Shown here piece after piece: positions 1 to 8,268 of a stretch of 38,897 bases of DNA. The first letter of the stretch is position 1. Every line of letters starts with the position of its first letter. The stretch spans positions 1-38,897 of the forward strand of contig DXDB01000182.1 in the NCBI GenBank assembly GCA_019115705.1. The letters are read 5' to 3'. A program made the translations under genes and the position numbers. Origin of the DNA: Candidatus Tetragenococcus pullicola. GTDB lineage: Bacteria; Bacillota; Bacilli; Lactobacillales; Enterococcaceae. Under the pieces are notes generated by a model. That model saw nothing but the letters and a program-made list of their open reading frames with translations. It was not told where the DNA came from and did no database searches.

Positions 1-199
1 GCTCCCATAAGAAACAGCAATGGGAAGTATGGCATATTATATTACGCATGCTTCTAAAAAGAACTTTCAACCCATGAATGCCAATTTTGGACTATTTCCA
101 GACCTACCCAAACGAATTCGTGATAAGAAGCTTCGTTATGAAACAATTGCCAATCGTGCTTTAGAGACATTAGAAGAAATCAAAAAAGAATTCATATAA
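1..199 (+). CDS. trmFO: TrmFO C-terminal fragment (partial, in-frame stop near the edge)
   Basis: This is the 3' end of the folate/FAD-dependent tRNA uracil-54 C5-methyltransferase, which makes the T54 of the tRNA T-loop in most Firmicutes. The last ~63 codons match the family tail: [14 protein letters not shown], then [15 protein letters not shown], then an Arg/Lys-rich helix ending at the stop 197-199. The position just upstream of xerC-hslV-hslU-codY is the usual one in this group. Oddity: in the same frame, bases 8-10 read TAA, just before the conserved E-T-A-M-G. From memory, relatives have Asn or Gln there, so a CAA-to-TAA change would explain it. Whether the gene is truly interrupted cannot be judged because the window starts here. 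Confidence 0.85.
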
Positions 200-210
200 G
201 AAATAACCAA

Positions 211-247
211 GAGCATCTACTGATTAAAAACAGTGATGCTTTTTTTG
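211..247 (+). terminator. Rho-independent terminator of trmFO
   Basis: The arms AGCATC-t-ACTG and CAGTGATGCT pair around an A-rich loop, with one bulged base. A run of seven T follows directly. It lies 12 bases after the trmFO stop, so it ends that transcript before the repeat region. Confidence 0.85.
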
Positions 248-276
248 TGTTAAAGTATCGTGTTTGAAAATGTGTA

Positions 277-486
277 GTAAAGATACAGAAGAATGCCAAA
301 GAATTGTGCCTTTAGCAGGTAAAGATACAGAAGAATAGCAAAGAACTGTGCCTTTAGCGTGTAAAGATACAAAAGAATGGCGAAGAACTGTACCTTTCGC
401 AGGTAAAGATACAGAAGAATGCCAAAGAACTGTGCCTTTAACATGTAAAGATACAAAAGAAAGTCCGTTTACTCGTAAAGCAGAAA
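277..486. repeat. 42-bp tandem repeat, five units, hairpin-forming
   Basis: Units begin with GTAAAGATAC at 277, 319, 361, 403 and 445, exactly 42 bases apart, and a partial GTAAAG recurs at 475. Units differ by a few substitutions and no indels. Because 42 is a multiple of three, a 14-residue repeat appears in translation: on the plus strand around KDTEECQRTVPL, on the minus strand around LKAQFFAILLYLY. The plus frame has a TAG at 335-337 and neither strand has a convincing start, so I read it as non-coding. Each unit junction can fold: GTGCCTTTA pairs with TAAAGATAC around a 5-base loop (306-328, 348-370, 390-412, 432-454). It fills most of the 372-base gap between trmFO and the NfeD-like gene. 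Confidence 0.9.
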
Positions 487-512
487 TAAATGATACTTAT
501 CAGCGTTTTCAA

Positions 513-541
513 TTGACCAAACACATTTGTTGTTTTATGAT
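513..541 (+). promoter_or_regulatory. Sigma-A-type promoter of the NfeD-flotillin operon, with overlapping palindrome
   Basis: TTGACC (513-518) and TATGAT (536-541) are separated by 17 bases, close to the vegetative consensus. A perfect inverted repeat, ATGATA-G-TATCAT (537-549), overlaps the -10 and the likely start site and could be an operator. Known B. subtilis yuaF-floT is driven by SigW; no SigW-type sequence is evident here. Confidence 0.6.
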
Positions 542-571
542 AGTATCATTAAAGTAAGGGGTTGAAAGATA

Positions 572-994
572 ATGATTGGCCAGTTTATCACAATTATCAG
601 TCAGAAGCTTTTGAATCAACCACCTTTTTTCAGAGGGTTGGTTTGGGTAGTCCTCTTTTTAGTGCTCATTGTTATTTTGTATGTGTTGTTTTCGTTGCTA
701 TTTTTCCCGTTAATGGCTTTATATAATCGGCTAACTGATAAGAATGAAAGCAACGTTATGGCACAAAACGAATATTTGTTGGGTGAATTAACAGAAAAAA
801 TCGAAGGTTTTTCCGTGGGTGAAGTCATGGAAATTGGCAGTAAAACGGCTCACACCGTTTATCCCGCTAAGTTTTATCGAACAAAAGACCAAGAAAATAA
901 TCTTCTGTTAACTGTTGGTACCAAAGTGTTGATTATTGATTTTGATGAAAAGGGACGGGCCCTGGTCATTAAAAGTAATCATTATGGAAATTAA
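572..994 (+). CDS. NfeD/YuaF-like membrane protein, flotillin partner
   Basis: A 140-residue protein with a short N-terminal stretch, a strongly hydrophobic membrane segment at about residues 22-50, and a C-terminal soluble part (about 75-140) rich in beta-strand and glycine. That is the layout of the short NfeD proteins such as B. subtilis YuaF, whose soluble part is an OB fold. It sits 20 bases upstream of a flotillin gene, the same order as yuaF-yuaG in Bacillus. The inferred role is to work with the flotillin in organising membrane domains and controlling fluidity. The ATG at 572 follows AAGGGG at 556-561. The call rests on topology plus neighbourhood, because the sequence itself is poorly conserved in this family. 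Confidence 0.7.
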   Translation: MIGQFITIISQKLLNQPPFFRGLVWVVLFLVLIVILYVLFSLLFFPLMALYNRLTDKNESNVMAQNEYLLGELTEKIEGFSVGEVMEIGSKTAHTVYPAKFYRTKDQENNLLLTVGTKVLIIDFDEKGRALVIKSNHYGN

Positions 995-1014
995 AATAAA
1001 AAAGGAGTGGTGAA

Positions 1015-2442
1015 ATGTTAGAATTTGTTGGTAGTTCTGTGTTTTTGATCGTTTTGATCGTTGTTTTATTAATTATTTTCTTAATGCTTCGTTATCGTAT
1101 CGGCAAACCCGATGAAGCTTTGATTGTTACTGGTTCTTTACTTGGAAAAGAAGGAATCAAAATCTTAAAAAATAGTGGAACGTTTGTCATTCCAATCATC
1201 CAAAAGGCGCATAAGTTAAGTTTGTTGACGCATAAATTAGAGATTGGGACTCCAGAAGTGTATACTGAACAAGGGGTTCCCATTTTAGCCAGTGCTACCG
1301 TATTGGTGAAAGTTGGAAACAGTGTTGAATCAATCAAAACAGCCGCAGAACAATATTTAGGAAAATCAACCAAGGACTTAGAAGATGAAGCACAAGAAGT
1401 GTTGGAAGGTCATTTACGGGCCATCTTGGGAACGATGACAGTTGAGGCTATTTATAAAAACCGGGATGATTTTGCTGAACAAGTCCAACAAGTTGCTTCT
1501 ACGGACTTACGCAAAATGGGCTTAGAAATCGTTTCTTTTACAATTAAAGACGTGACTGATCCCAATGGCTACCTAGATGCTTTAGGTCGCCCTCAAATAG
1601 CAGTAGTGAAAAAGAACGCAGAAGTTGCAGAATCAAACGCTTTAAGAGAAACTCGGATCAAACAAGCGGAAAATGAACAATTGGCCCAACATGAAGAAAT
1701 TCGTCGGAAAACAGAAATCGCTGAAGCCACAAAAGATATGGGATTAAAACAAGCCCAATACAAACAAGAACAAGAAGTCGCTGATGCAAAAGCTGAACAA
1801 GTTGCTATCGGTGAAAAAATGAAAGTTCATTTAATTGAACAAGATAAAAATATCGAAATTCAAGACAAGCAAGCGGCTCTGACAGAAAAAGAACTAAATG
1901 CAAGTGTTCGTAAGAAAGCAGAAGCAGATAAATATGTTGTCGAACAAAATGCCTTGGCTCAAAAAGCCAGAGAAATCGCACAAGCTGAAGCCGATGCAGA
2001 AAAAGTTCGTTTGGCAGCTGAAGCCGAATCGCAACGAGTTACAAAACTAGGAAATGCAGAAGCTGACAAAATTTCTAAAGTTGGACAAGCAGAAGCTGAA
2101 AGCAAAGAAAAAATGGCGTTGGCCTTGCAAAAATTAAACGAAGCCGGTATTTTGATGGAATTCATTAAAGTTCTTCCACAAATTGCCAAAGAGGTAAATG
2201 CACCAATCAGCAATATTGATAAGGTTGTTAGTTTTGGTGGTGGCGATGGGGTTCATGAGATAGGGGAAGCAGGTTTAGCTCGCACTTTTGACACCATTAA
2301 AGAAACGACAGGACTAGATCTTGTTTCTTTAATCAATGAAACCATGTCCACAAAACAAGGAAATAAAGAACTAGTTCAGGCAGTTGAAGAAAAAAGCATC
2401 AAGCAAACAGAGCCTGCAGATGAAGAAAATGATTCTGAATAA
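1015..2442 (+). CDS. floT: Flotillin family protein (FloT/YuaG-like)
   Basis: A 475-residue membrane-scaffold protein. It has an N-terminal hydrophobic anchor (about residues 5-26), an SPFH/Band-7 domain (about 30-190, including EIVSFTIKDVTDPNGYLDALG), and then a long coiled coil (about 190-370) full of E-A and A-E-A repeats typical of flotillins. A glycine-containing C-terminal region (VVSFGGGDGV near 405-415) follows. Bacterial flotillins oligomerise at the inner face of the membrane and gather signalling, secretion and protease complexes. AAAGGAG lies just ahead of the ATG. It forms a two-gene operon with the NfeD-like gene and is closed by a strong terminator. B. subtilis FloT is about 509 residues, so the length is normal. 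Confidence 0.92.
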   Translation: MLEFVGSSVFLIVLIVVLLIIFLMLRYRIGKPDEALIVTGSLLGKEGIKILKNSGTFVIPIIQKAHKLSLLTHKLEIGTPEVYTEQGVPILASATVLVKVGNSVESIKTAAEQYLGKSTKDLEDEAQEVLEGHLRAILGTMTVEAIYKNRDDFAEQVQQVASTDLRKMGLEIVSFTIKDVTDPNGYLDALGRPQIAVVKKNAEVAESNALRETRIKQAENEQLAQHEEIRRKTEIAEATKDMGLKQAQYKQEQEVADAKAEQVAIGEKMKVHLIEQDKNIEIQDKQAALTEKELNASVRKKAEADKYVVEQNALAQKAREIAQAEADAEKVRLAAEAESQRVTKLGNAEADKISKVGQAEAESKEKMALALQKLNEAGILMEFIKVLPQIAKEVNAPISNIDKVVSFGGGDGVHEIGEAGLARTFDTIKETTGLDLVSLINETMSTKQGNKELVQAVEEKSIKQTEPADEENDSE

Positions 2443-2448
2443 TAAATG

Positions 2449-2483
2449 AAAAATTCACCACGAGATTTCGTGGTGAATTTTTG
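2449..2483 (+). terminator. Terminator of the NfeD-flotillin operon
   Basis: A perfect stem AAAATTCACCACGA / TCGTGGTGAATTTT with a 3-base loop, followed by T residues, 7 bases after the flotillin stop. It separates this operon from xerC. Confidence 0.92.
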
Positions 2484-2619
2484 TTTTCACTAGAAAGTTG
2501 TCATAAGTGTATTGCAGAAGTTGCTGAATGGAGCGATTTATCTGTTCTAAAAAGTAACAACTATTTCGTTTTTTATTAAATTGTGAACGAATTTTGAAAG
2601 ATTGATTAAATTCTGACAA

Positions 2620-2648
2620 TTCAATTGTTTTTTTTAAAAAGCTATGAT
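2620..2648 (+). promoter_or_regulatory. Probable xerC promoter
   Basis: TTCAAT (2620-2625), a 17-base spacer and TATGAT (2643-2648). The -35 is weak. Transcription would begin near 2655, downstream of the ATG at 2644, which supports the TTG at 2683 as the real xerC start. Confidence 0.45.
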
Positions 2649-2682
2649 AGAGTTTAAGTGCACTAGAAACGGAGGAAAAACG

Positions 2683-3582
2683 TTGAATCAAATGAATTGG
2701 CCCCAAGAGTTTTTCCGTTATTTATTGGTCGAAAAAGGATATTCAGATAAAACAAAAGAGGCTTATGAAGAAGATATTTCAGATTTTTTTGAGTTTTTAA
2801 AATCTTCAGGAGATGAAAATTATCTTCAAATAGACCATCGTGATGTTCGGGTGTATTTAAGTGTTTTGTATGATAAAAAATATAGTCGAAATACCATCAG
2901 TCGTAAGATGGCTAGTTTACGTTCTTTTTATCAATTTTTGTTGAAACAAGAGATAATCAGCGAAAATCCTTTTTCATATGTCCATTTAAAAAAGAAAAAT
3001 GCGAAATTGCCGCGTTTTTTTTATGAAGAGGAAATGGAGGCACTCTTTGAAAGTGTTCAAGGCAAAGAACCCTTACGACAACGAGATCGAGCGTTATTGG
3101 AAATCTTATACGGTGCGGGTTTGCGGGTGTCAGAATGTGCCCAATTACAATTGCCTGCCATTGATTGGCAAAATGAAGTTCTTTTAATTCATGGAAAAGG
3201 CAACAAGGATCGTTACGTTCCTTTTGGTGTTTTTGCCCAAACAGCGGTGCAAGATTATCTAGCTGGCGGGCGAAAAGAATTAATGGAGCATTTTCATAAA
3301 TCGCATTCGTTTTTATTTGTCAATCGTTTAGGAGATCCTATTACCTCTACTGGCATCGAGTATGCTTTGAATCAATTGATTCGTCGTAGTAGTCTGGATA
3401 GTCAGATTCATCCGCATATGTTACGGCATACCTTCGCCACTCATTTATTAAATAATGGCGCGGATATGCGGACGGTACAAGAATTATTAGGCCATGCCAA
3501 TTTATCAACAACTCAAATCTATGCCCACGTAACCAAGGAAAGCTTACAAAACAATTATCGTAAGTTTCATCCACGGGCGTAA
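2683..3582 (+). CDS. xerC: Tyrosine recombinase XerC
   Basis: A 299-residue site-specific recombinase that, with a XerD partner, resolves chromosome dimers at dif. The N-terminal SAM-like core-binding domain covers about residues 5-90. The C-terminal catalytic domain shows the active-site set: Arg in GAGLRVSE, Lys in HGKGNKDR, HxxR in HPHMLRHTFATH, His in LLGHANLSTT, and the Tyr nucleophile in TTQIYAH. I place the start at TTG 2683, 7 bases after GGAGG (2671-2675). The longer frame from ATG 2644 overlaps the likely -10 and has no ribosome binding site. First gene of the xerC-hslV-hslU-codY run. The gene name follows this conserved context; by sequence alone XerD or XerS cannot be fully excluded. 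Confidence 0.93.
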   Translation: MNQMNWPQEFFRYLLVEKGYSDKTKEAYEEDISDFFEFLKSSGDENYLQIDHRDVRVYLSVLYDKKYSRNTISRKMASLRSFYQFLLKQEIISENPFSYVHLKKKNAKLPRFFYEEEMEALFESVQGKEPLRQRDRALLEILYGAGLRVSECAQLQLPAIDWQNEVLLIHGKGNKDRYVPFGVFAQTAVQDYLAGGRKELMEHFHKSHSFLFVNRLGDPITSTGIEYALNQLIRRSSLDSQIHPHMLRHTFATHLLNNGADMRTVQELLGHANLSTTQIYAHVTKESLQNNYRKFHPRA

Positions 3583-3615
3583 ATCATGCAATTTATATAG
3601 GAGGAAATATATTCA

Positions 3616-4161
3616 ATGGAATCACAATTTCATTCAACAACCATTTGTGCAGTAAATCAAGATGGAAAATTTGCTATGGCAGGAGATGGACAAGTCACGA
3701 TGGGAGAACAAATCGTGATGAAAGGTACAGCAAGAAAGGTTCGTCGCATCTATAACGATGAAGTCGTTGTTGGCTTTGCTGGAGGCGTTGCAGATGCCTT
3801 TACTCTAGAAGAAAAGTTTGAAGAAAAATTAAATGAATTTAATGGTAATTTACAACGAGCAGCCGTTGAACTTGCTCAAGAATGGCGGTCACAACAAGCA
3901 ATGCAAAAGCTTGAAGCGATGTTGATTGTCATGAATGAAAAAGAAATGTTACTTGTTTCCGGAACAGGAGAAGTGATTACCCCAGATGATGGAATTTTAG
4001 CCATTGGTTCTGGCGGAAATTATGCGCTTGCTGCGGCTCGTTCGATGAAAAAATATGGGAAAGAAACCATGTTAGCAAAAGAAATCGCTGAAAATGCGTT
4101 GAATATTGCTGCTGATATTTGTATCTTTACTAACCATAATATTATTGTGGAGGAATGTTAA
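3616..4161 (+). CDS. hslV: HslV (ClpQ) proteasome-like peptidase subunit
   Basis: The 181-residue peptidase of the HslUV (ClpYQ/CodWX) protease; it forms a double hexamer capped by the HslU ATPase. Family signatures are [39 protein letters not shown] and [18 protein letters not shown] precedes the ATG by 10 bases, and no alternative start is available upstream in frame. Oddity: the mature N-terminus. The TTI motif, which starts the mature enzyme in E. coli, is at residues 8-10 here, and residue 2 is Glu. An initiator Met before Glu is normally kept, so the N-terminal Ser2 mechanism described for B. subtilis CodW could not operate as such. Either the protein is processed at Thr8 or the annotated mechanism does not apply. 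Confidence 0.96.
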   Translation: MESQFHSTTICAVNQDGKFAMAGDGQVTMGEQIVMKGTARKVRRIYNDEVVVGFAGGVADAFTLEEKFEEKLNEFNGNLQRAAVELAQEWRSQQAMQKLEAMLIVMNEKEMLLVSGTGEVITPDDGILAIGSGGNYALAAARSMKKYGKETMLAKEIAENALNIAADICIFTNHNIIVEEC

Positions 4162-4163
4162 AA

Positions 4164-5558
4164 ATGATGGAACAAAATGTCTCCCCACGAACTATCGTGG
4201 AAGAACTTGATCAATATATTGTTGGCCAAAATCCAGCGAAAAAGTCAGTTGCTGTTGCTTTGCGGAATCGCTATCGTCGCTTGCAATTAGATGAAAAAAT
4301 GCAAGAAGAAGTGACTCCTAAAAATATTTTGATGATTGGACCAACAGGTGTCGGTAAGACAGAAATTGCACGTCGTTTGGCAAAAATTGTCAATGCACCA
4401 TTTATGAAAATTGAAGCGACAAAATTTACTGAAGTGGGCTATGTTGGTCGAGATGTGGAATCAATGGTTCGTGATTTGGTAGAAAATGCTATTCAAATTG
4501 TTCGAAAAGATCAATATAAAAATGTGCGTGTAAAAGCTGAAAAAAAGGCCAATCGCCGTTTAGCAAAAGCATTGGCACCAGGGATAAAAAAAGAAAAAAG
4601 ACAAAATTCGAACCCTTATGAACAAATGATGGCCATGTTTGGACAAAACCAACAAGAAGAACCTCAAGAAGAGTTGACTGATGAAATTCGCACAAATCGT
4701 CAAGCTATTTATGAACAATTACAAAAAGGCGTATTGGATGAACGAGAAGTAACCATTGAAATCAATGAGCCAAAAACAGCTTCACCTATGATGAATCCTG
4801 GATTGGAACAAATGGGAATTGATTTAGGAGATACCTTAGATGCTTTAAAACCACAAAAAAAAGTGGAACGGACCTTGTCTGTTAAAGAAGCTCGCGAAGT
4901 TTTAATTCAAGAAGAATCTTCAAATTTAGTAAATGATGCCGATATTCATAGTGAGGCCATCAAGCTTGCTGAATCAAATGGGATTATTTTTATTGATGAA
5001 ATCGATAAAATTACTTCTAAATCTCAACAATCTGGTGAAGTCTCTCGTGAAGGGGTGCAACGTGATATTTTACCAATTGTCGAAGGGTCACAAGTTAACA
5101 CCAAATATGGCACTATTCAAACAGATCATATTTTATTTATTGCTTCAGGAGCCTTTCATGTGTCAAAACCAAGTGATTTAATTCCCGAATTGCAAGGACG
5201 TTTTCCAATTCGTGTGGAATTAGATGATCTGACAGCTGAAGACTTTGTAAAGATTTTAAAAGAACCCAACAATGCGTTAATCAAACAATACGTAGCCTTA
5301 CTTGGAACCGAAAATGTTACGGTGACCTTTACTTTAGAAGCAATTGAAAAAATTGCTGAAATTGCTTTTCGTGTCAATCGAGATACTGAAAATATCGGTG
5401 CTCGTCGTTTGCATACCATTTTAGAGAAATTACTGGAAGATTTGTTATTTGAAGCTTCTGAAATGCAAATGGGTGAAATTACGATTACAGAAGCCTACGT
5501 AGAAGATAAGTTGGCAGATATTGCCCAAGATACTGATTTGAGTCGTTATATTTTATAA
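4164..5558 (+). CDS. hslU: HslU (ClpY) AAA+ unfoldase subunit
   Basis: A 464-residue ATPase that recognises, unfolds and feeds substrates into HslV. Visible motifs: Walker [17 protein letters not shown] near residue 57, the GYVGRD pore loop near 93, a charged inserted I-domain (about 110-240), Walker [11 protein letters not shown] near 275, and the arginine-finger/sensor region [11 protein letters not shown]. The C-terminus DLSRYIL fits the HslU tail that inserts into HslV. I choose ATG 4164 because GGAGG ends at 4153; the earlier ATG 4155 is only one base from that site. The gene starts 2 bases after the hslV stop, so the two are translationally coupled and made together. Confidence 0.97.
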   Translation: MMEQNVSPRTIVEELDQYIVGQNPAKKSVAVALRNRYRRLQLDEKMQEEVTPKNILMIGPTGVGKTEIARRLAKIVNAPFMKIEATKFTEVGYVGRDVESMVRDLVENAIQIVRKDQYKNVRVKAEKKANRRLAKALAPGIKKEKRQNSNPYEQMMAMFGQNQQEEPQEELTDEIRTNRQAIYEQLQKGVLDEREVTIEINEPKTASPMMNPGLEQMGIDLGDTLDALKPQKKVERTLSVKEAREVLIQEESSNLVNDADIHSEAIKLAESNGIIFIDEIDKITSKSQQSGEVSREGVQRDILPIVEGSQVNTKYGTIQTDHILFIASGAFHVSKPSDLIPELQGRFPIRVELDDLTAEDFVKILKEPNNALIKQYVALLGTENVTVTFTLEAIEKIAEIAFRVNRDTENIGARRLHTILEKLLEDLLFEASEMQMGEITITEAYVEDKLADIAQDTDLSRYIL

Positions 5559-5630
5559 TCCGTAAGTGACGATGTTTTCTTTCAAAAGGATAGAGTGAAT
5601 AATGAAGTGTTAAAAGAAAGGGGTAAAAAC

Positions 5631-6416
5631 ATGGCAACTCTTTTAGAAAAAACTAGAAAAGTTAATCAGTTGTTGCAACAAAAGAATACATTTAGTATTG
5701 ATTCAGATTTACCTTATGATAAAATGGCTAAAATTTTGGGGGATATTTTAGATAGCAATGCCTATATCATTAGTAGTGAAGGACATGTTTTAGGTTTTAA
5801 TGAAAAACATGATGTGAACAATGAACGTGTCAAAAAAATGTTTGTCCAAAAACAATTTCCCAAAAGTTATACAGATATGGTTGAATTATTATCTGTCACC
5901 GAATCCAATATTTCGATCGACAATGATATGACAGCTTTTCCTATCGAATCTCGAGACTTATATCCAAACGGCTTAACAACAGTCGTACCAATCTTTGGTG
6001 CTGGTGAACGATTAGGGACGATCATTCTTTCTCGTATCAACCAAACCTTTGATGACGAAGATTTAGTATTATCAGAATACAGTGCGACTGTTGTGGGTAT
6101 GCAAATTTTATATCAAAACTCGCGGGATATAGAAGACAATATTCGGAGTACAACGGCCGTCCAAATGGCAATTAATACTCTCTCTTATAGTGAACTAATT
6201 GCCGTTCAAGCGATTTTTGACGCGCTAGATGGCAATGAAGGTCGTTTGACTGCTTCAAGTATTGCCGATGAAATTGGCATCACACGTTCAGTTATTGTCA
6301 ATGCTTTACGTAAATTAGAGTCTGCTGGCGTTATCGAATCTCGATCACTAGGAATGAAAGGGACCTATTTAAAAGTATTGAATCCTCGTTTTAAAGAAGA
6401 ACTTGCAAAAGCATAA
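5631..6416 (+). CDS. codY: CodY, GTP/branched-chain amino acid-responsive repressor
   Basis: A 261-residue global regulator that senses GTP and Ile/Leu/Val and represses nitrogen, amino-acid and stationary-phase genes. It starts with the canonical MATLLEKTRKVNQLLQ; the longer frame from 5595 is not used, because AAGGGG sits 7 bases ahead of ATG 5631. The N-terminal GAF sensor covers about residues 1-155 and the C-terminal winged helix about 170-261 (TASSIADEIGITRSVIVNALRKLE is the recognition region). It lies 72 bases after hslU, as in other Firmicutes. No terminator is visible before the next gene, so some readthrough into the epimerase gene is likely. Confidence 0.98.
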   Translation: MATLLEKTRKVNQLLQQKNTFSIDSDLPYDKMAKILGDILDSNAYIISSEGHVLGFNEKHDVNNERVKKMFVQKQFPKSYTDMVELLSVTESNISIDNDMTAFPIESRDLYPNGLTTVVPIFGAGERLGTIILSRINQTFDDEDLVLSEYSATVVGMQILYQNSRDIEDNIRSTTAVQMAINTLSYSELIAVQAIFDALDGNEGRLTASSIADEIGITRSVIVNALRKLESAGVIESRSLGMKGTYLKVLNPRFKEELAKA

Positions 6417-6480
6417 CCATAAAATATGAGCAAAGGACACTTCATTTTCTCTGTCATTTTGCCGAGTTTGGAGGATCGTT

Positions 6481-7356
6481 ATGAGTGTAATCATTGAAAT
6501 GGAAACTATAAAAGCTGAAATTTCTGAGCAAGGTGCCGAGTTAATCAGCTTAAAAAGTAAAGATAGTAACCTGGAATACCTTTGGCAAGCCAATCCGGAC
6601 CATTGGGCTAGACATGCGCCCGTACTTTTTCCGATTGTTGGTGCCTTAAAAGACGGAAAGTATACCTACCAAGAGAAAACGTATCAGCTTTCACAACACG
6701 GATTTGCTCGAGATAGTCTTTTTTCACTCGTTGAACAAACGCCAACATCTGCTTTATTTTTGTTAGAAAGTAACGACCAAACAAAAGAGAACTATCCGTT
6801 TGACTTTCAATTATATATAGCTTATGAATTACAAGAAAGTACACTAAAAGTAAGTTATAAAGTCGTGAATCCAACTAATGAAGATCTTTATTTTTCAATC
6901 GGAGGCCATCCAGCCTTTAATGTTCCTTTAGAAGAAGGCTTAACTTTTGATGACTATTATTTGGAGCCAACTCCTATGAAGTCACGAATAACTTTACCGC
7001 TTAAAAATGGACAAATCGATAGTGAAAATCGTACCTTGGGACAAACCAATACAACCTTTGCTCTGTCTCATGAATTGTTTCATGAAGATGCTCTAATCTT
7101 TGAAACAAAAGGTAGGAACGCGTTTAGTATTAAATCAGAGAAGTCCAAACATAGTGTCACGTTAAGTTATGATGATTTTCCGTATGTCGGTATCTGGTCT
7201 ACTTATCCTGTTCAATCTCCGTTTGTTTGTATCGAACCTTGGTTTGGTGTTGCAGATACGGTGGAGACAAGTGGTCAATTGACAGAAAAATTGGGGATTC
7301 AAAAATTGTCTTCCCACAAAACAATGAAGACCAGTTACACAATTACGATTCAATAA
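6481..7356 (+). CDS. Aldose 1-epimerase family protein (LacX/GalM-like)
   Basis: A 291-residue cytoplasmic protein of the galactose mutarotase fold. Supporting stretches are HWARHAPVLFPIVGALKDG, the HGFARDS motif, IGGHPAFNVP (with the catalytic-type His) and the late EPWFG. These are typical of the LacX subgroup rather than classical GalM. Such enzymes interconvert alpha and beta anomers of sugars or sugar phosphates; the substrate cannot be told from sequence. GGAGGA lies 5 bases before the ATG. It is alone, 64 bases downstream of codY and convergent with plsY. Confidence 0.85.
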   Translation: MSVIIEMETIKAEISEQGAELISLKSKDSNLEYLWQANPDHWARHAPVLFPIVGALKDGKYTYQEKTYQLSQHGFARDSLFSLVEQTPTSALFLLESNDQTKENYPFDFQLYIAYELQESTLKVSYKVVNPTNEDLYFSIGGHPAFNVPLEEGLTFDDYYLEPTPMKSRITLPLKNGQIDSENRTLGQTNTTFALSHELFHEDALIFETKGRNAFSIKSEKSKHSVTLSYDDFPYVGIWSTYPVQSPFVCIEPWFGVADTVETSGQLTEKLGIQKLSSHKTMKTSYTITIQ

Positions 7357-7389
7357 AAAATAAGCTGAGGAATTCCTCAGCTTATTTTT
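7357..7389. terminator. Bidirectional terminator between the epimerase gene and plsY
   Basis: AATAAGCTGAGG and CCTCAGCTTATT form a perfect stem around AATT, with A-runs on the left and T-runs on the right, so it works on both strands. The plsY stop codon (7382-7384) lies inside the right arm. Confidence 0.9.
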
Positions 7390-8026
7390 GTGGATGTTTT
7401 TTTTTATTTTTTAATCCAAATGAAATCGTACTTTCTGTTCCCGCCTTAATCCGAGCGATGTTTTCGCGATGACGAATGAAAATAAAAATAGTCACAACTA
7501 TGGCAATAAGTGTTAAAAGCCAGTCGGGTTCTGATAAAAGAGTAGGCGCGACATAAGGAATAAATACTGTCGAAATAGTTATAAGTACTAATGAGATCAT
7601 ACTTGTCAAACTAACTGTGCTTGTAATAAATAAGATGATCAGAAAAAGAATCAGTGAGTATAAAAAGAATAAAGGATGGTAGGCTAAAAGCATTCCAGCG
7701 CTTGTTGCCACAGCTTTCCCCCCTTTAAATCCGGCAAATATTGGAAAGACATGTCCTAAAATAGCAAAAACCCCAAACCAAAGTGGGTTGATGGAACTTA
7801 TGTGGAAAATGTAGGGCAAACAAGTGGCCAAGCTTCCTTTGAGAAGATCCATCAAAAAAACAACGAATCCCGCTGTCTTACCCAAGACACGAAAGGTATT
7901 GGTCGTCCCAGTGTTTCCACTTCCGTAGTTTCGAATATCTTTTTTAAAGAAAATTTTTCCGATCCAGACACCAGATGGAATAGAACCTAACAAATAGGCC
8001 AAAAGAAATAAGCTTGCAATTTTCAT
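7382..8026 (-). CDS. plsY: Glycerol-3-phosphate acyltransferase PlsY
   Basis: A 214-residue integral membrane enzyme that transfers the acyl group of acyl-phosphate (made by PlsX) to glycerol-3-phosphate, the first step of phospholipid synthesis. The three PlsY motifs are present: [13 protein letters not shown], then [20 protein letters not shown], then the glycine-rich [15 protein letters not shown]. Late in the protein there is a [11 protein letters not shown] stretch. Five or so hydrophobic spans are visible. I favour ATG 8026 ([15 protein letters not shown]) over the TTG at 8041, as it matches the usual family start; both have weak ribosome binding sites. It is divergent from parE. Confidence 0.94.
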   Translation of the reverse strand: MKIASLFLLAYLLGSIPSGVWIGKIFFKKDIRNYGSGNTGTTNTFRVLGKTAGFVVFLMDLLKGSLATCLPYIFHISSINPLWFGVFAILGHVFPIFAGFKGGKAVATSAGMLLAYHPLFFLYSLILFLIILFITSTVSLTSMISLVLITISTVFIPYVAPTLLSEPDWLLTLIAIVVTIFIFIRHRENIARIKAGTESTISFGLKNKKKHPQK

Positions 8027-8068
8027 TTTTTCAGTTCCCAACTTTCTGTGTGTTCTTACAACAGAAAT

Positions 8069-8097
8069 AGTTTAGCATGAATTTAAAAGAGCTACAA
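8069..8097 (-). promoter_or_regulatory. plsY promoter
   Basis: Reading the minus strand, TTGTAG (8097-8092), a 17-base spacer and TAAACT (8074-8069), with TGC just ahead as an extended -10. It lies about 43 bases upstream of the plsY ATG. Confidence 0.6.
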
Positions 8098-8191
8098 TAC
8101 TAACTTTTTTTGAGAAATAAAAAAGTATTTCTTTTTTTTACAAACTATGCTATTATTAATTTACAAACATACGTTCCTGTTATCTTTAAAA

Positions 8192-8258
8192 AGGGACGAA
8201 ACTATCATAGTTTTTTCCCTATGCTCGACGACTTGTGGCTTTTTTGTGTCGAGCTTTT
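8192..8258 (+). other. Structured intergenic segment between plsY and parE (two hairpins)
   Basis: Two inverted repeats lie in tandem. The first, 8192-8220, pairs AGGGACGAAACTAT with ATAGTTTTTTCCCT (one mismatch, one G-T). The second, 8223-8254, pairs GCTCGAC with GTCGAGC around an 18-base loop and is followed by TTTT. Both are upstream of the parE -10 at 8294, so they are not in that mRNA's leader unless an earlier promoter exists. They may be terminators of a short untranslated transcript or DNA-level operator sites. I see no credible gene in the 361 bases between plsY and parE. Confidence 0.5.
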
Positions 8259-8268
8259 AGAAGTTGTG

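Noticed and set aside
250-456. 68-residue minus-strand ORF of repeating LKAQFFAILLYLY units
   Set aside because: It merely mirrors the 42-bp repeat. It has no ribosome binding site and no promoter, and the opposite frame has a stop within the array.
277-486. CRISPR array
   Set aside because: The 42-base units abut each other with no unique spacers, and no cas genes are present.
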